Shown in pieces: positions 20,001 to 33,704 of a stretch of 64,000 nt of DNA (the stretch's first letter is position 1; every line of letters starts with the position of its first letter). The DNA is from Brevibacillus sp. DP1.3A (GTDB taxonomy: Bacteria > Bacillota > Bacilli > Brevibacillales > Brevibacillaceae): NCBI RefSeq assembly GCF_013284245.2, contig NZ_CP085876.1:3331001-3395000 (forward strand). The letters run 5' to 3'. Position numbers and translations under genes: made by a program. The notes beneath the pieces were generated by a model, which was not told the origin of the DNA, ran no database searches, and worked only from the letters and a program-made list of their open reading frames with translations.

Positions 20001-21531
20001 CCATGTCCAAAGCATTTGACGCAACCACTGCTCGCTTATGTGCAAACGTACGGCGACCCACTTGCAATGTAAAGGCAGCATTGGCAAGGTTTAGTGTCGG
20101 ATTCTCGTGGAGATACGCGGCGAGGTCGGCGCTCATCGCTTCGAGTGCAGTCGCAGTTTTCGCACTGAGCAGAAACAGTTGAGCCCCTCCCGTTGGCGAG
20201 AAAGAATTGTCTCGTGATGCTTCTTCCAGAACCACGTGAGCATTTGTACCGCCAATGCCAAAGGAACTGATCCCGGCTCGACGCGGTGTCGACCCTGTCC
20301 ACGGAGTGAGTGTGGTGTTTACCACGAATGGCGAGTTGGTGAAATCGATTTTCGGATTTGGCGCTTTATAGTTCAGCGTTGGCGGAATCAGACCTTCACG
20401 GACGGTCAGCACCGCCTTGATGAAGCCGGCAACACCAGCCGCAGTGTTCAAATGTCCCAGGTTCGATTTGACTGAACCAATGCGACAAAATCCTATTTTT
20501 TTCGTGTCGAAAGCAACTTTCAATCCTTCAATTTCAATCGGGTCGCCCATCGCTGTACCTGTGCCATGCGCTTCGATGTAGCCGATGCTTTCCGGCTCCA
20601 CTTCCGCCATATAATGGGCGGCTTTGATCACTTCGGCTTGCCCTTCTACGGACGGAGCTGTGTAATCCACTTTGCGTGCACCGTCGTTGTTGGCAGCCGA
20701 TCCCTTGATCACAGCATGAATCGTGTCACCATCGGCAATGGCGTCTTCGAGACGCTTTAACACGACGATACCAACACCATCCCCTTCCAACGTCCCTTGG
20801 GCGTCGGCATCAAACGGGCGGCAGTGACCATCTGGTGAGTTAATCATGCCTTCTGTGTAGAGATACCCTTTTTTATTGGGTAGGGAAAGCGAGATGCCTC
20901 CTGCGAGCGCGATATCACAGCCGCCTGTTAACAAGCCTTTGCAAGCGAGATCGATCAACACGAGCGATGTGGAGCAAGCCGTGTCGACGGTATAACTCGG
21001 TCCCGTCAAATTCAGATTGAACGAGACACGTGTAGCCAGAAAGTCCTTATCGTTCAAGAGCCAAGCTGTGTGGTTGGCTTGAGCGTCATCGGAGAGCACA
21101 GGCAGTCGGTGCCAAAAATGGTTGACAGCAGCACCTGCGTAGTTCCCGATCAAACCGCTGTACGATTCACTCGCATAGCCCGCGTTTTCCAAAGCTTCAT
21201 ATGCGACCTCATGATAAAGGCGAATTTGTGGCTCCATCAATTCAGCCTCGCGTGGTGTGTAACCGAAAAACGAAGCGTCAAACCATTCGGTCTTATCTAA
21301 GAACCCTTTTGCTTTGACATACCGCGGGGAGCGGCACAAGTCGGGGTCTACCCCGGCCTGTTCCAGTTCCTCGTTTGTGAAGTGTGTAATGCTCTCCACA
21401 CCGTTTTTCAGATTCTCCCAGTAAATCGCTACGTTGTCTGCTCCAGGGAAGCGCGCTGCCATTCCAATGACGGCGATCTCAAATCCAGTACGATCCGTTT
21501 CATTGTCAGCGTGGTTTAAGGTATCCGTCAT
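17044..21531 (-). CDS. PKS module KS-AT-KR-ACP, malonyl-type AT
   Basis: 1,495 residues. KS: TACSTS near 182, EAHGTGT and [10 protein letters not shown] intact. AT: canonical GHSIGEF near 625 and HAFH near 726, the malonyl-CoA signature, in contrast to the two downstream PKS proteins. KR: GGFSGVG cofactor site near 1124, with a Ser-rich SSLSS and YAAAN. ACP: GASSIDL near 1410 (LGASS in place of LGGDS). A basic tail ([12 protein letters not shown]) closes the protein and may act as a docking element. The ATG at 21531 overlaps the NRPS stop by 4 bases (ATGA) and has CAGGAGG at ideal spacing. It should extend the chain delivered by PCP3 of the NRPS with malonate and reduce it to a beta-hydroxyacyl chain; no DH or ER is present. 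Confidence 0.94.
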   Translation of the reverse strand: MTDTLNHADNETDRTGFEIAVIGMAARFPGADNVAIYWENLKNGVESITHFTNEELEQAGVDPDLCRSPRYVKAKGFLDKTEWFDASFFGYTPREAELMEPQIRLYHEVAYEALENAGYASESYSGLIGNYAGAAVNHFWHRLPVLSDDAQANHTAWLLNDKDFLATRVSFNLNLTGPSYTVDTACSTSLVLIDLACKGLLTGGCDIALAGGISLSLPNKKGYLYTEGMINSPDGHCRPFDADAQGTLEGDGVGIVVLKRLEDAIADGDTIHAVIKGSAANNDGARKVDYTAPSVEGQAEVIKAAHYMAEVEPESIGYIEAHGTGTAMGDPIEIEGLKVAFDTKKIGFCRIGSVKSNLGHLNTAAGVAGFIKAVLTVREGLIPPTLNYKAPNPKIDFTNSPFVVNTTLTPWTGSTPRRAGISSFGIGGTNAHVVLEEASRDNSFSPTGGAQLFLLSAKTATALEAMSADLAAYLHENPTLNLANAAFTLQVGRRTFAHKRAVVASNALDMAAALTDPSKGQTFHTKESGESPVVFLFSGQGSQYVNMARGLYEQEPVFRDALDSCFKLVRPNVDFDLKERLYPSVLSEQDALHLNQTKVAQVAVFSVGYALAQYLLSLGIRPQVMIGHSIGEFTAACLSGVMSLEDALKLVAWRGKLMQRMAPGAMMAVQLPEEYIRPLLSDNLALAAVNGPSMCVVSGTFDEVDALERTLQEAGHSCTRLHTSHAFHSPMMEPMLAEFEQKVREVTFRAPQIPYFSNVTGVEITEADVKDSRYWVRHLRETVRFGDGIGRLLKMEKAEFIEVGAGHALATLLRKHPANRSEHTILNMIRHPQDVASDREHLLSKIGVLYAAGLHLEWANLYGEQNRRRIPLPTYPFERQYFWKHAQELIDIQYNGQAILLPGSTSKRKKLADWFYLPAWLQKPLVEETSVEPKKWLLLLDHGGLAARLANELKSNGHEVFTAFSHDEFITHLQTVKPQKIVHAWTLDSLLNVKEAQERGFYSLLLLVKALDSSPLDIYVLSSGLHDVAGETMVEPGKATLLGLLKVIRQEYPFLKVRSVDVTVPTAGGWQERQLLDHLITEFTTKAFDPVVSYRGGQRLVQSFTPRRLDNQQNLPLRTEGVYLLIGGFSGVGLALAEYIVKSAGKGVKIVLLGRSMPSKDQLVHIKQLQECGAEVLCLQADVTNRAEFAAAIGQIESNFGALHGVIHAAGITKGASITAIDSITETKVETQFAPKIYGTLVLEEALRGRELDFVVLTSSLSSILGGLGYAGYAAANAFLDTFAKQQSQLTPTRWISVAWDGWRIATKPQREVFTSDDQMMIAPDEGGDALGRILVQQGLTQVLVSTEELQPRLNRWVIFSDKEKKQEAGVVFARPELTTSYLAPANQIEQQLCEIWQNFLGLGQVGVHDNFFELGASSIDLVQITKQLPAVLGQEVTVLTLFTYPTIRALVNHLVTQNGIVTISEEQNDWLDEQKKGRENRKRRRQAREVEISE

Positions 21532-24500
21532 TTTGGCCTCCTGTGGAGCTTTTGCAGGGTTTGTTTTATGGTCTTTTTGCCTTTATCCATCGTCTCCGTG
21601 CGCTCTGCCTCTACTTGTGCAGTAGCGACTTGAGCGCTTCCGTCCATCTGCTCGGTCAGAAATGCTGCCAAGGCTTGAATTGTCGGATACTGGAACATCT
21701 TAACAACTGGAATATCCAGCCCAAATTCTTCTTGTAACTTGCCGTTCACTTGGATCAGAGCGAGAGAACTGCCGCCAAGTTTGAAAAAGTTGTCTTTCGT
21801 ACCCACAGTGATGCCCTTCTGACTTAAGTACAAGGTGTTATCCCAGAGTTCCAACAAGCGCTTCTCCATCTCGTTTTTCGGCGACTCGTAAGCGACAGTT
21901 GTAGGTTTCTCCGTATTCTCAGAAGTTGCCGTGAGATACACCGGCAACGAGGCCAGCTTCTGACCCGTTGCATATTGGAGTGGCAACCAGTATGAACGGT
22001 GCAACAAGCGGTCTTCGTTCAGTAACGTAACACGCCATTCATGGTTGCATTGTGTTACGGGTTCACGAACAGTCTCCTGCTCTTCTTGAAGCACTTCGTA
22101 GAGATGTGGACCGTTTACTTTAAAGTGTTCGCGCTCTGCTGGAACCGTCGTCGGAACAAACAGTTCTAATACGCCAGAGCCATTTTTGCTCAGGCGCACC
22201 CTCTGATCTGCGGCTTGCAGATCATTCACTCGGCTATAGCCAAGTGCTTGGAAGAAAGCCTGTGTTGAATGCAAGTCGGCCACTGCCATTCGGGTAACTG
22301 TCTTGATTACAGCGACTTTGGCCACTTCTAGTGCCGTTGTGAACTCAGCATCTTCAAGCAATTCGATCAAGCCGACACCCTTGACATATACGAACATGAC
22401 TGATTTTCCGCCGAATATTTTGACAGGTAACAGGTCGCTGACCACTTGGTACTCCACCTGCCAACTGGACAGACATGCCTTGGCATCCTGCACACGGTAG
22501 CAAAGGTGATAAGGTGAGTTGTCGCCGTTTTTCGCAAGGATACCAAGCGTCGGCGAGGTTTCATCCATCGGCGCGACCAACTCGATGTTGACAGCGTCTG
22601 CTCTCTTACACATCACCAGTTTCGAGCGTTGCGTTTCTTCCTCGAAGATGGGACCGCATTGGTAACCAAGTGCTTGGTACTTGGTGATAGCTTCGTCAAT
22701 GTCTTCCACAGCGACGCCGATGTGATCGAACGCGAGCCTCATCTGATGCCTCTCTTCCTGCTTTTCCTCTGCTGGAAGCAATTTTCCATGGTAAATTTCA
22801 ATCGCTGGAAGCGTTTCGCTCACATCCGACACGAGTGTCAGGTAGGTGGTGCACAATTCTGATCGATGTATTTCTTTCCAGGATTCTTTTTGCAAGAATT
22901 CGAGGAATGGTTGATTCTTCGCAGTTGGATAGAAATCGGCTTTCAGTGACTGCAATCCTTTTTCCAAACAGAACTTGCGAAGATACACCAAGATTGCCTG
23001 TTCGACTTTGCGCCCTAGCACGCGGCAACTAAGCAGAAATGTGTCAATTTCCAGCGACTCATCCACTTCCTTAGCGAGGATTACCCCGACCAGCCCGTAA
23101 TCGCCAAAACGATCCTCTACCTCGACGATCCATCCGTTGGCATCAGATGCTTGCAACCATTCAGTCAACTCTTCTTCAGTGCGACGGATGGTGCTCAAGT
23201 TGAACTGATTCGTACGGAAAGTCAATTGCGACGCACGCGGGATGTGGTTTGCTTCGATAGGTAGAAATCTCACTTTCAACTGCAGGCTCTCCAAGTAGTG
23301 GTCGAGCGACAAAACGTTCGCTTGTAATTCTTTGCGTTTACGCTCTGTTACGTACATAGCGCTACGCTTACGGTCTTCCTTTGTTACTTTTGCTCGATCG
23401 AAAGCCCAGACGTAGCGGAGGAATGCTGGAATGTTGTCTGCGTCCCCTGGTAATTGCAGGGCAAGGACTTCCGGTAAATTCTGCATCATCTCATGAGTTT
23501 CGACCGCATTGTCATCAACGAATACGAAGCTGTCGACGCCAACGTTCAACTCGCGAGCCAGTTCACGCACGTTTTCCGACTTTGCTTGCCAATTGATCCG
23601 CCATGCTGCGATGTGTTCCTTCTTAAGGATCATCTGTGGATTATTCTCGAAGACTTCCATTACGTCGGTTTCGTTGTTTTTCGAAACCAACGTCAGGATC
23701 ATACCCTCGTTGTACTTCTCGAGCAGGAATTGTTGTAGGTACTGGTATGGTGCATCCACCTGCACACCCAATGCTCCGGCTTCTCCGCAGACACCGCGCC
23801 AGAGAGTGTTGTCACAATCAACTGCGATTACTTTGAAAATTTGCTGTTTCAAAGCGATGACCTTACGTGAGATCGCTGTGGCTACCGTCGCGGAAAATTC
23901 GTTTGTGAATGGCACATGGCCTTCACTGTCAGTTTTCGCATCGAACATTTCCTGAATCCGGTACTCATCAGCCAATGTTGTGCAATCGATGAGGGTTGCG
24001 TACGCGAGTTCTTGAATGAACGTTTTCCAACGCATGTTCAACTGATTTAACTTGGCTATGATCTCCGTGCTAAGCCCAAGGTGTGTCGACACCGGGAACA
24101 GAGCAACGAGCAATGGGGCATGGAACGTCTTTTGCTTCAAAATTCCCGTAAGTTGCTCATAGTTTGCCTCCAGGCTGCGGCAACGCGCGTCATCGGAGGA
24201 TACATCATTGCGAATCCAATCCTCAAAACGTATTAGGAGAACGTTCACTCCCTTGTTCGTTGAGAGCAGACTCTTATCATCAAGCAGTTCTTGGAAGACT
24301 TGACTGTAAGGCGCAGATTGCACGTCGAGATCAAGCCCGAACTGCGTTCCCCACCATGCCACATACGGGTGGATCGTATCTGTGGTAAACGTAGCTGCGA
24401 TGACGAGAATCGTGGATGGAGAATCAGTTATAGCTGTTCCCTCCATTGTTTCCACTTGTGCGCTCGATTGTTGTCTACTTTCGTACAGGAAATACGAACC

Positions 24501-27500
24501 TCGTGCCTTTCGAATAGCTGTCACAAAGTCATAAACATCAGCTACCACATCTAGTGGCGATGGGAGATATTGTGCACTGACGTTGGTGATCGTCTGATCC
24601 GAGAGGAACTTTTGTGGACGAATCACAGCCTGTTTCACATTACGGAACTCACAAGACAATGATTTCATCATTCCCTCAATAGCTGATTTCGCAGTCACAT
24701 ACTCTACAAAGCCTTCCTCTGGTATATCTACGTATTTGGAAGAGATCGTCAACATCGTACCTGCTGTTCGCTCCAATTCCGGCAAGAATGTCTTTGCCAT
24801 TAGGAAGACCATTCGGAGTGCACTGGAGACAGACACTTGGAATTCATCGAATGAAATCGTATCCCAACCGCGGTTGACGATGAAATCGAATGCGTTGTTG
24901 ACAACGAGATCAACACGTCCGAAGCGTTGGAGTGTTTCCTTAAGCAGATATTGGCAGTCTTCTTGATGAGTTATATTGCCTTGGACGATAATCACTTCTG
25001 AACCTGCCGCGACCAATTCATCTTGAATGGTTTGGGCTTCGATGACGCTGCTTCGGTAATTGAGTACGACCTTTGCCCCTTGAACTGCAAATAGCTTAGC
25101 CAGATTTGCACCCAAGCCACGGCTAGCACCAGTTACCACCACAACCTGTCCATCAAAAGCTCGTCCAGATGGGATACGACCATGTGCCGCGAACTTTTCC
25201 AGCCCGTATTGTCGTGGGCGAGGGCGTACAAAGCTCTCCAGTCGACAATTGCCAAGCATGGTACCACTTGCAAAAATCGAGCCCGTTACCGACAGCGAAC
25301 CGAGTTGTTCATCGAACTGATCTGTGTTGACCATGTAAGAGATCGTCGTTGCTTGCTGTGCTTTTTCAGGCACATTTGGCAGGAAATCCAATTCGAAACC
25401 TGTGAACAACGCTTGGCGCCCTGGTGCCAACATTCCAACACAATAGCTTGTCCAGATGATCGAAGTAAGTTGGGATTGCAACAGAAACGTCTCGACCAAA
25501 GCAGAGGCGTTCAGACTGTATTGCCCAGCGTTCGAGAGTGTTGCTATTTCATCCTTTTCCAGTTCGGAAATATTTAATGAAACCGATGCCGTTGTGTAGT
25601 TGTGACTATACCGTTGCCGAGGCACCCGTTCGTAACGCACGTCAATTTCAAACAAGGTCTCTCCTTGTTCAAAAATTCGGAGTTTCGCCTGCGAACCATT
25701 CGTCGAACATAGCTCCGATTCGTACACGTTCCCGACTTTCAACGGTCTGTTAAAACGAACTTTTAAGGAGTGCAAGTACAATGATTCTTGCATACCCGGA
25801 TTCAAGTGTTGTTCCAATACGGTCAGCGTACCGAACACACCGTGAACAAGGCAACCACCATATGGCGTCTTGCGTGCATACTCAGCGTCCACATGAAGCG
25901 GGTTGACATCGTGGGAGAGCTTCGCAAAGGCCAGTATGTCATGCTCTGTAAACGAGACGATCTGACGTGGAGGTTTAGCTTCCAGCGATAATTCCACCAG
26001 CTTTTTTTCTGGAGCAAGACTGATTTCTTTTAATAAGTAGAGGAATTGCTGGGTCATCTTCTCGACTGACTCAGGCTTGAAGAGACGAGTCGCATATTCC
26101 AGATTGAACTCAATGTCCCCTTTTCGTTCCCATGCTTCCAAGAAGAGGTCAAACTTCGCCGTCTTGGTCTGATACTCATAAGGCGCAAACGTGAAAGCAT
26201 CCGTTTGAAGATCCGTGTTATAAGCGTTTTGCAAGATGAACAACGTGTCGAATAGCGGGCTGCGTGATGGGTCGCGTTCCAGTTCCAAACGCTCTACAAG
26301 CAGGTCAAATGGATAGTCTTGATTTTCAAACGCTTCAAATGTATGTTTCGAAGTCTCCGCGAGGAAGTCGAGGAACGACATCTCTCTACGTGGACGGTTA
26401 TATAGAGCAAGTGTGTTGACAAATACTCCGATCTGATCTTGCAGATTGTCATGGTTGCGGTTGGCAATCGCTGTGCCGACGACGATCTCTTCCTGACCCG
26501 TTAGCTTGTGCAGAAACACATTGTATGCCGCTAGCAACACTATGAATAGCGAAGTGTTCGTCTGTTTCACTAGTCCTTGGAGTTCTGATGTCAGTTCTTC
26601 CTCTGCCTTGAAAGAGAGACGTCGTCCCTCTACCGTTTTCAAGCTTGGACGAGGCTCGTCTGTTGGCAATTTCAAGACAGGAGCGCCCATCTCAAACTTT
26701 TGAAGCCAGTATTGCTCTTGGCGTTTCAGTTCGTCCGTTTCGAGCAAGCGGTTCTGCCAATCAGCATAGTCTTTGTACTGTACTCGCAGATCAGACAGTG
26801 TACGTCTTTCGTACACCGCGAGGAATTCGCGGACGAGTACAGCCATCGAAACTCCATCCGAGATGATATGATGCATATCGATCATGAACAAATATCTATC
26901 TGTTGCTCGGCGGATTAACCCGATGCGGAACAGAGGCACTCGGGTCAGGTCAAAAGGACGCACGAACTGCTCAATCTCTGCGTTCAAGCGGACATCATCC
27001 GCCCCGAGCGCTTCGATCACTTCTACTTGTACCGGAACTTCACTCGCGCGGATCACCTGTTGTACAGGCTGTCCATTTACGAACAAAAAGCGGGTACGCA
27101 GCGATTCGTGTCGTTCCACCAACTGACGAAATACCAATTCACAGCGCAATGGATCAACTGGATTACCATCCATTTGCATGACGATGGTAGCGTTATAGTA
27201 CGTGCTCTTTGGATCTAACTGATTCAAGATGTAAATTCGGGTCTGTGCCGATGACAACGGATAGTAACTCGATTCAGCAATAGGCACCAGTGGCAGCAGC
27301 ACCGATATGTCAGCTGCAGTCGTTCCTAACACACTTTCCACAAGCAACTGTGCTAGTTCTGCAATAGTTGGCGAACGGAAAAATTCCTGAAGCGAGAGTT
27401 CTGTTTGGAACTCCTTTCGTATCTTAGAAACTAGCGTCGCAGCGTTGAGTGAGTTGCCGCCGACCTCGAAGTAGTTGGAATGCACGCCAAACGGTTCATG

Positions 27501-30500
27501 GATTGCAAGCACATCCTGCCAAATTGCAGCGAGCTTTTCCTCCATCTCGTTACGTGGGGCCACGATATCCTGCGTGCCCAAAAGAAAATCATCAACTTCA
27601 AGCAACGCTTTTTTATCCACTTTGCCGTTCGGGCTGACAGGGATGCATTCGAGTTGGACAAGGGAAGCTGGGATCATATAAGAAGGGAGTGCTTGGGCGA
27701 GGAACGCACGCACTTCCTGCATATCAAGCTGTTCATCAGCGACCACATAGCCGACTAGGTATTTTTCCCCACGCTCCCCATGTGCAATCACAACTGCTTC
27801 TGTAATCAGATCGTGCTTCACGAGGCGGTTCTCAATCTCCCCGATTTCGATTCGGAAACCACGGATCTTCACTTGATCATCATGACGGCCAAGGAACTCC
27901 AAGTTGCCGTCTGCGAACCAGCGCGCGCTGTCACCCGTCTTATAAATGAACTCACCTATGGTAAACGGAGATGGCAGGAATTTATAATTCGTCAATTCTG
28001 GGTCTGTGTATCGTGCAGCCAGCACTTCCCCACCGATGTAGAGATCACCAGGCACGCCGATTGGGCATGGCTTGAGGTCTGCATCCAGAACGTAGTACTT
28101 CGCGTTTTGGATTGGCTTACCATATGGAATCGAAGTCCAACTAGGGCCGACTTTCTGCACTGGGAAATAGTTAGACCAGACCGTCGCTTCTGTTGCCCCA
28201 CCGAGCCCGACCACCTGTACCCTAGGGAAGTGTGCCTGAAGTTGGCTTGGCAGGTTCACAGGAATCCAGTCACCCGACAGGAAGACGAGTCGCAATTTCG
28301 AATCAGCTGCCACACCCTCAAAGAACGGTACGAGTTGCATCAATGCTTGTGGCGCCGAATCCCAAAACGTAATACCTTCCGTACGGATGATGTCGAGCAA
28401 TCGCTCTGGCTCATTGATCTCATCCTCGGTTGACAAGCGCACTGTCGCGCCAGCAGCGAGAATCCCAAAGATGTCATACACGGAAAGGTCAAAGCTCAGC
28501 GAGGTGACAAACAGCAGTTTGTCGCCCTGACCGACTTGGAACTTGCCATTCACCCACTCGATCAAGTTGATCACCGGCTGATGTTTCACGACGACACCCT
28601 TTGGCAGACCCGTCGAACCAGACGTGAAAATCGTATAGGCGATATCGTCTGAGTTGTTCACAAGCGTGAGATTGCCGGACGGTATCGTACGCTGCATCTT
28701 CTGTGGGACCAGCACGTGTTTCAAATCGAGCAATTTCGCTTGCAATCCATCCACTGACTGATCGGTAATCAATGATTTGATCTGTAACATGCGCATGATG
28801 TGCAGCAAACGCTCCTGTGGCAACGTCATTTGTAACGGCACATAGGCACAGCCTGCCTTCAATACGGCAAGGACGCTTACGATCATTTCCACACAGCGGG
28901 TCAAATAAATCCCGACGAACTGGTTCGGTTCGGTGCCTTGTTCGCGTAACACGTAGGCCATCTGATTCGCCCACGCGTTCAGTTCTCCGTACGTCAACTT
29001 GATTCTTCCATCATCGATAGCCAGCGCATCTGGTGTTTCGGTCACACGCTGTTCGAACAATTGGTGGATCAAGGTTTCCGAAGCGTATGGAACTTGTGTA
29101 TCGTTGAAGCCAAACAACAATTGCTGACGCTCTTCTGGCAACAAAATAGAATTGCGATCCATTTTCGATTCTGGATTCTTAATCACGCATTGTAGGAAGC
29201 GAACGAAGTATGCGCAGAGCTTGTCATCCACACCTTCACCAAACACCGTGGAAGTGTAACGCAAGGTCAGTTTCATCTGACCCATGGTGGTGTCAAACAT
29301 GAAGTCAAAAAGTGTATTCGTATCTTGGTGGCCCTCGACTTCTAGAGATTCATTGACAATCTCCTCGGAAAAATCGTTCAGGATGTGGAAATCCATGAAA
29401 TTGAACAGCGTATCAAAGATCGGATTCTTATCACCGCTCTTTTCACCGATGATGTTGGCAATCTCAAAGAGTGGCATGCGTTCATGACGCTTAACTTGCA
29501 ACAGTTTTGCATCTACCTGTTTCAAGAACTCACTCCAACGTCTGCCGCGTGGCACTTCCATTCGCACTGGCACCGTGTTGAGGAAACAGCCAAGCAAGCG
29601 GTCACCATCTTCGTGTACAGGACGATTGTTGGTGAGATACCCCACAACCAGTTCATTCTCGTAGGAAATCAAGTTCAGCAAATAGAGATATCCGGCAAAG
29701 CAGACGTTTTTCACACTGGTGTTGTACGCCTTTGCCACCTTTTTCAACTGCACCAGCAGTTCACGATCGAGGTGATACACTTTTGTTACCCGTTCCACAC
29801 GATCAGGCTTGTCTGGTCCTGTTTTCACCGAGAAGTCCAGCCGCTGGTAACCCGCGAGTTCTTCCTGCCAGTAGCGGATGTTCTCTTCGTTTCGAGTCTC
29901 CACCAACTCGTCGATGACGCTGTCTCTGTATGAGATCCCGAGTTTCTTCGGTACGAACGTTTCATTATTCTCAAGTTCCTTGTAGATCTTGTGCAACTCA
30001 ATGACCATTTGGTTAATACTCCAGCCATCAAGCAGCGCGTGGTGGCAAATGAAGAGGAACGTCACATTTCCTTCATCTAATTGGAACGTGCGCAACTTCC
30101 ACAATGGACGATGCTTCGATAAATCGAACGGATAACGGCGATCTTCGGCAATGTATTCACGAACATGAGCCGATTGCTGCTCGAAATTCAAATCGGAGAG
30201 ATCGAAGTGTTCCAGATCGTTTTCAAGTTCCCGATAAACAACTGCCATCGGACGCTCGAAATATTCCATTAGAAAGACGGTACGCAAAATATCATGCTTG
30301 TCGACTAACAAAGCCCAAGCACGATTCAAGCGATCGAGAGCGAAGGACTGGTAGCATATGCGAAACACGAACTGTTCGTAGTAAACCGATTTCTCTGTGT
30401 CCTTCAAATAATATAAGACCATGCCATTTTCAATCGCTGACAGTGGATAGATATCCTCGACTACCCCTTGTGGGGAAAAGTCTGGGAGCAGTCTGCCTTT

Positions 30501-33500
30501 TAAATCATCCAACTCTTCTGCAACTTGTGCACGCAACTCTGGACATTCTCTGGCCTCAGGAGCCATGAGTTTGGCAGCCATTTTTTCCACCGTATCATGC
30601 TCGTAGAGTTCTGGAAGTGATACGTTCACGCCGAGTTTTCCGTTCAGTGCACTGATCAGACGGATCGCTCGCAAGGAATCGCCACCGTGGTTAAAAAAGT
30701 TGGCACGGATGCCGATCTTTTCCACACTCAAGATTCGGGCAAACTGTGCGGCAACATTCGTTTCCATTTCTGTGCGCGGTTCAACGTAGAACTCTTCCTC
30801 CACGAACGTCTCCAACATGAGCAAAGCCTTGCGATCGGTTTTGCCACTCGATGTGAGCGGTATGTTATCAACACGAGTAAACGCAGAAGGCAGCATATAA
30901 TCAGGGAGGCACAACGAGAGGTACGCACGAAGCTCGGCGCTATTAAACTCACGGTCTGCCACGTAGTATGCGTAGATGCGATGTGACCCGTCTTCCTCCA
31001 GCTTCGTCAACGCCACCGCCTCGCGAATCTCTTCATGAGCGGACAATGCGGCTTCGATCTCACCCAATTCGATGCGGTATCCTCGCACTTTGACTTGATG
31101 GTCGATCCGACCCAAGTAGTCGAGATTTCCATCTGGCAACCAACGCGCTAAATCTCCCGTGCGATATACACGCTCTCCTTCTACAAACGGATGAGCGACA
31201 AAGCGATCTGCTGTCAGTTCTGGACGATTGAGATAACCACGAGCCAACTGCACGCCAGCAATGTACAATTCACCTGGGACGCCAACCGGTTGCATCTGAC
31301 CGTCATGGCTCAAAACCAACAACTGTGTATTGTGTACTGGTTTACCAATTGGCGTTCGATCCCCATCTAGATCCGGTGTGCAATCGAAGTACGAAACGTC
31401 AATGGTCGCCTCTGTTGGTCCGTACAAGTTGATCAGACGAGTCGAAGTACCCTGCGCATGTTTTGCCATTATTTCGTACCAACGCTTGACTTGATGTATT
31501 CCGAGCGCCTCACCAGAAGCGTAAACTTGACGTAATTTCGATAATTTACTTCCTTGCTGCGTGCTGCTGATATAGTCAAGGAACCCTTGCAACATCGACG
31601 GCACAAAGTGCATCGTCGTCACACCATAGGTCTCGATCGCTTGCAACAACGCCGCTGGATTTTTCTCGGCACCTGGCGCTAGCATCGCAACGCGCGCACC
31701 TTGGAATGCCCACCAGAACAACTCCCAGACCGAGACGTCAAACGTGTAGGCCGTTTTTTGTAAAAGGGTATCCCCTGTCCCGATCGCTGCATGACTCTGC
31801 ATCCACTGCAGGCGGTTGATCAACGAGTGTTGTTCGATCAGCGTACCCTTTGGCAAGCCAGTGGAACCGGAAGTATAGATGACATAGGCTAGATCGTTCG
31901 GTTGGCTGATCACTTCCAGGTCCGAATCGTCCCCTGTATATAACCCATCCTCATTGAGATTCAAAATTTCACCGTCAAAAGCAAGTCGTTCGAGCAAGTG
32001 TGCTTGCGTAAGAAGCAACCAGCATTTGCTGTCCTCCAACATGTAACGAAGACGATCATCAGGGAATTTGTGCTCCAGTGGCAAATAAGCGCCGCCTGCC
32101 TTCACGATCGCCCAGATTCCGACGATCATTTCTATAGAACGCTCTGTCATCAGACCTACGATGCTGTTACGTGTTACGCCTTTGGTACGCAGAACACGGG
32201 CCAGTTGGTTTGCTTTTGCATTCAACTGGGCAAATGTGAGATATCCAGTTTCGGATACGACTGCTTCCAGATCTCCGTATCGAGCCACGGTCTCCTCAAA
32301 CACCTGTGGCAAGGTCTTCTCCACATCATATGGTGTGTTCGTATCGTTAAAGGAAGCCAGCCTTTGTAACTCTTCATCCCCAACCAATACCAATTCCTTG
32401 ATGTTCACCTGTCCAGCCGAATCTACGATCTGGGTGAGTAGTTCTGCCAAATGCTGAAGCATTGTACCCGCGAATTCTTCCGTATACAGCTCGCTTGCAA
32501 AAGACAAAACTGCGGACAGACACTCATCAGCCACGAGATTCAGGGTCAGGTCGAAATTCGTCTGCTCAAACATGGAATACGACTCAACGTGTAGGCCCTC
32601 TTTCCCTTCGGTCAACAACTTGTCGAGGGGGTAGTTCTCCAGAACAACAATCGAGTTGAACAAGTTCTCATGATGTTTAGCACCACTGTACAATTTGATA
32701 TCGGTAAGAGACGAGGACATGAATTCCCCACGCTCTTGAAGGTCGTGTGCAACTCGGCCGAGCACCGTCCGAACCGAAGTGGCTCCCGTGGATTTCAAAC
32801 GCAATGGCAATGTGTTGATGAACAACCCGACCATCTCTTCAATACCGTCCACTCGCGCTTCACGCCCAGATACTGTGGTGCCGAACACGACATCATGGCT
32901 GTTGGTATAGCGTTGCAGCAGTAGGCCCCACGCTGTGTAAAGCAGGGAAGCCAAAGTGATGTTTTGCTCGAAACAGAACGCTTCCATCTTGGCAAATTGC
33001 TCAGCGGGCATAGTCAATTCCACCGTTTTGATACCTGCATCCGCAGTAATGCCGTTCGTAACCTTAAGGATCGATGGTGCATGAAACTCTTCGAAATAGC
33101 GCGACCAGAATGCTTTTTGTTGCTCCTTACTCTGCCTTTGCAGGTATTGAATGAACGACTTAAAGGACGTTTTCTGAGGCAATTGTAACGTGAGACCATT
33201 GCTCATACGGTGATACACGTTCAGAAATTCTCGTAACAAAATCCCAGTAGACCAACCATCGAACAAAATATGATGGTTGCTAATCAGCAGGGCGTACTTT
33301 TCATCCGGCAGTCTGACCAGCGTCACTCGAAACGGTATCTCGCTCAAATCGAATTTGCGTTCACGATCTAAACGTTTGACTGTTTCGAGGTCATCCGTTT
33401 CTACGATTACCACTTCGAACTTCCGATCCTTCAGAATGATCTGAATCGGTTGTTCAACCTTGTCCCAACGAAACGTCGTCCTTAACATTTCATTGGCTCT

Positions 33501-33689
33501 GACTACCTCGTTCCACGCTGAGTTCACCCATTCTTCGTTCACTTCGCCCGCGAGATGCAGACAGAGTTGTTCGAAGTAACGATCCGATTGCGGATTCTCA
33601 AGATAGTGGAAAAGCATACCTTCTTGCAAAGGTGTCAGGGCGATGATATCTTGGACGTTTTTACGATCTAACTTTTGCGACGTCGACAT
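21528..33689 (-). CDS. Giant NRPS: C-A(Ser)-PCP-C-A-PCP-C-MaoC-SDR-FkbH-VOC-PCP
   Basis: About 4,053 residues. C1 HHILFDG near 140; A1 [11 protein letters not shown] near 600, hand-read code DVWHYSLIDK, matching Ser (DVWHLSLIDK); PCP1 HGGDS near 1002. C2 HHALLDG near 1217; A2 [11 protein letters not shown] near 1690, code about DLYDFSLVWK, Cys-like except for Asp at position 278; PCP2 VGGNS near 2076. C3 HHIISDG near 2273, then no A domain but a MaoC/hydratase-2 hotdog region ([10 protein letters not shown] near 2597), an SDR (VTGASRGLG near 2850, YVTAKS near 3000), an FkbH domain (DCDNTLW near 3291, SCRVLGR near 3553), a VOC/epimerase-like domain ([11 protein letters not shown] near 3658) and PCP3 (LGGSS near 3972). 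The FkbH domain suggests that a glyceryl-type unit, not an amino acid, sits on PCP3. Start taken as ATG 33689 with AAGGGAG 10 bases upstream; GTG 33695 is too close to that site but remains possible. Confidence 0.93.
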   Translation of the reverse strand: MSTSQKLDRKNVQDIIALTPLQEGMLFHYLENPQSDRYFEQLCLHLAGEVNEEWVNSAWNEVVRANEMLRTTFRWDKVEQPIQIILKDRKFEVVIVETDDLETVKRLDRERKFDLSEIPFRVTLVRLPDEKYALLISNHHILFDGWSTGILLREFLNVYHRMSNGLTLQLPQKTSFKSFIQYLQRQSKEQQKAFWSRYFEEFHAPSILKVTNGITADAGIKTVELTMPAEQFAKMEAFCFEQNITLASLLYTAWGLLLQRYTNSHDVVFGTTVSGREARVDGIEEMVGLFINTLPLRLKSTGATSVRTVLGRVAHDLQERGEFMSSSLTDIKLYSGAKHHENLFNSIVVLENYPLDKLLTEGKEGLHVESYSMFEQTNFDLTLNLVADECLSAVLSFASELYTEEFAGTMLQHLAELLTQIVDSAGQVNIKELVLVGDEELQRLASFNDTNTPYDVEKTLPQVFEETVARYGDLEAVVSETGYLTFAQLNAKANQLARVLRTKGVTRNSIVGLMTERSIEMIVGIWAIVKAGGAYLPLEHKFPDDRLRYMLEDSKCWLLLTQAHLLERLAFDGEILNLNEDGLYTGDDSDLEVISQPNDLAYVIYTSGSTGLPKGTLIEQHSLINRLQWMQSHAAIGTGDTLLQKTAYTFDVSVWELFWWAFQGARVAMLAPGAEKNPAALLQAIETYGVTTMHFVPSMLQGFLDYISSTQQGSKLSKLRQVYASGEALGIHQVKRWYEIMAKHAQGTSTRLINLYGPTEATIDVSYFDCTPDLDGDRTPIGKPVHNTQLLVLSHDGQMQPVGVPGELYIAGVQLARGYLNRPELTADRFVAHPFVEGERVYRTGDLARWLPDGNLDYLGRIDHQVKVRGYRIELGEIEAALSAHEEIREAVALTKLEEDGSHRIYAYYVADREFNSAELRAYLSLCLPDYMLPSAFTRVDNIPLTSSGKTDRKALLMLETFVEEEFYVEPRTEMETNVAAQFARILSVEKIGIRANFFNHGGDSLRAIRLISALNGKLGVNVSLPELYEHDTVEKMAAKLMAPEARECPELRAQVAEELDDLKGRLLPDFSPQGVVEDIYPLSAIENGMVLYYLKDTEKSVYYEQFVFRICYQSFALDRLNRAWALLVDKHDILRTVFLMEYFERPMAVVYRELENDLEHFDLSDLNFEQQSAHVREYIAEDRRYPFDLSKHRPLWKLRTFQLDEGNVTFLFICHHALLDGWSINQMVIELHKIYKELENNETFVPKKLGISYRDSVIDELVETRNEENIRYWQEELAGYQRLDFSVKTGPDKPDRVERVTKVYHLDRELLVQLKKVAKAYNTSVKNVCFAGYLYLLNLISYENELVVGYLTNNRPVHEDGDRLLGCFLNTVPVRMEVPRGRRWSEFLKQVDAKLLQVKRHERMPLFEIANIIGEKSGDKNPIFDTLFNFMDFHILNDFSEEIVNESLEVEGHQDTNTLFDFMFDTTMGQMKLTLRYTSTVFGEGVDDKLCAYFVRFLQCVIKNPESKMDRNSILLPEERQQLLFGFNDTQVPYASETLIHQLFEQRVTETPDALAIDDGRIKLTYGELNAWANQMAYVLREQGTEPNQFVGIYLTRCVEMIVSVLAVLKAGCAYVPLQMTLPQERLLHIMRMLQIKSLITDQSVDGLQAKLLDLKHVLVPQKMQRTIPSGNLTLVNNSDDIAYTIFTSGSTGLPKGVVVKHQPVINLIEWVNGKFQVGQGDKLLFVTSLSFDLSVYDIFGILAAGATVRLSTEDEINEPERLLDIIRTEGITFWDSAPQALMQLVPFFEGVAADSKLRLVFLSGDWIPVNLPSQLQAHFPRVQVVGLGGATEATVWSNYFPVQKVGPSWTSIPYGKPIQNAKYYVLDADLKPCPIGVPGDLYIGGEVLAARYTDPELTNYKFLPSPFTIGEFIYKTGDSARWFADGNLEFLGRHDDQVKIRGFRIEIGEIENRLVKHDLITEAVVIAHGERGEKYLVGYVVADEQLDMQEVRAFLAQALPSYMIPASLVQLECIPVSPNGKVDKKALLEVDDFLLGTQDIVAPRNEMEEKLAAIWQDVLAIHEPFGVHSNYFEVGGNSLNAATLVSKIRKEFQTELSLQEFFRSPTIAELAQLLVESVLGTTAADISVLLPLVPIAESSYYPLSSAQTRIYILNQLDPKSTYYNATIVMQMDGNPVDPLRCELVFRQLVERHESLRTRFLFVNGQPVQQVIRASEVPVQVEVIEALGADDVRLNAEIEQFVRPFDLTRVPLFRIGLIRRATDRYLFMIDMHHIISDGVSMAVLVREFLAVYERRTLSDLRVQYKDYADWQNRLLETDELKRQEQYWLQKFEMGAPVLKLPTDEPRPSLKTVEGRRLSFKAEEELTSELQGLVKQTNTSLFIVLLAAYNVFLHKLTGQEEIVVGTAIANRNHDNLQDQIGVFVNTLALYNRPRREMSFLDFLAETSKHTFEAFENQDYPFDLLVERLELERDPSRSPLFDTLFILQNAYNTDLQTDAFTFAPYEYQTKTAKFDLFLEAWERKGDIEFNLEYATRLFKPESVEKMTQQFLYLLKEISLAPEKKLVELSLEAKPPRQIVSFTEHDILAFAKLSHDVNPLHVDAEYARKTPYGGCLVHGVFGTLTVLEQHLNPGMQESLYLHSLKVRFNRPLKVGNVYESELCSTNGSQAKLRIFEQGETLFEIDVRYERVPRQRYSHNYTTASVSLNISELEKDEIATLSNAGQYSLNASALVETFLLQSQLTSIIWTSYCVGMLAPGRQALFTGFELDFLPNVPEKAQQATTISYMVNTDQFDEQLGSLSVTGSIFASGTMLGNCRLESFVRPRPRQYGLEKFAAHGRIPSGRAFDGQVVVVTGASRGLGANLAKLFAVQGAKVVLNYRSSVIEAQTIQDELVAAGSEVIIVQGNITHQEDCQYLLKETLQRFGRVDLVVNNAFDFIVNRGWDTISFDEFQVSVSSALRMVFLMAKTFLPELERTAGTMLTISSKYVDIPEEGFVEYVTAKSAIEGMMKSLSCEFRNVKQAVIRPQKFLSDQTITNVSAQYLPSPLDVVADVYDFVTAIRKARGSYFLYESRQQSSAQVETMEGTAITDSPSTILVIAATFTTDTIHPYVAWWGTQFGLDLDVQSAPYSQVFQELLDDKSLLSTNKGVNVLLIRFEDWIRNDVSSDDARCRSLEANYEQLTGILKQKTFHAPLLVALFPVSTHLGLSTEIIAKLNQLNMRWKTFIQELAYATLIDCTTLADEYRIQEMFDAKTDSEGHVPFTNEFSATVATAISRKVIALKQQIFKVIAVDCDNTLWRGVCGEAGALGVQVDAPYQYLQQFLLEKYNEGMILTLVSKNNETDVMEVFENNPQMILKKEHIAAWRINWQAKSENVRELARELNVGVDSFVFVDDNAVETHEMMQNLPEVLALQLPGDADNIPAFLRYVWAFDRAKVTKEDRKRSAMYVTERKRKELQANVLSLDHYLESLQLKVRFLPIEANHIPRASQLTFRTNQFNLSTIRRTEEELTEWLQASDANGWIVEVEDRFGDYGLVGVILAKEVDESLEIDTFLLSCRVLGRKVEQAILVYLRKFCLEKGLQSLKADFYPTAKNQPFLEFLQKESWKEIHRSELCTTYLTLVSDVSETLPAIEIYHGKLLPAEEKQEERHQMRLAFDHIGVAVEDIDEAITKYQALGYQCGPIFEEETQRSKLVMCKRADAVNIELVAPMDETSPTLGILAKNGDNSPYHLCYRVQDAKACLSSWQVEYQVVSDLLPVKIFGGKSVMFVYVKGVGLIELLEDAEFTTALEVAKVAVIKTVTRMAVADLHSTQAFFQALGYSRVNDLQAADQRVRLSKNGSGVLELFVPTTVPAEREHFKVNGPHLYEVLQEEQETVREPVTQCNHEWRVTLLNEDRLLHRSYWLPLQYATGQKLASLPVYLTATSENTEKPTTVAYESPKNEMEKRLLELWDNTLYLSQKGITVGTKDNFFKLGGSSLALIQVNGKLQEEFGLDIPVVKMFQYPTIQALAAFLTEQMDGSAQVATAQVEAERTETMDKGKKTIKQTLQKLHRRPK

Positions 33690-33704
33690 TGGCACTGATC
33701 TCCC

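Noticed and set aside
26850..27500. Module 3 of the NRPS hiding a diverged A domain
   Set aside because: After C3 the sequence goes directly to MaoC, SDR, FkbH and VOC motifs; no YTSGTTGxPKG, GxPTE or RIELGE is present.
1566..33695. Many overlapping frames of 60-250 codons on the plus strand across the NRPS-PKS genes
   Set aside because: They are shadows of the high-GC coding strand; none has a ribosome site with a recognisable product.
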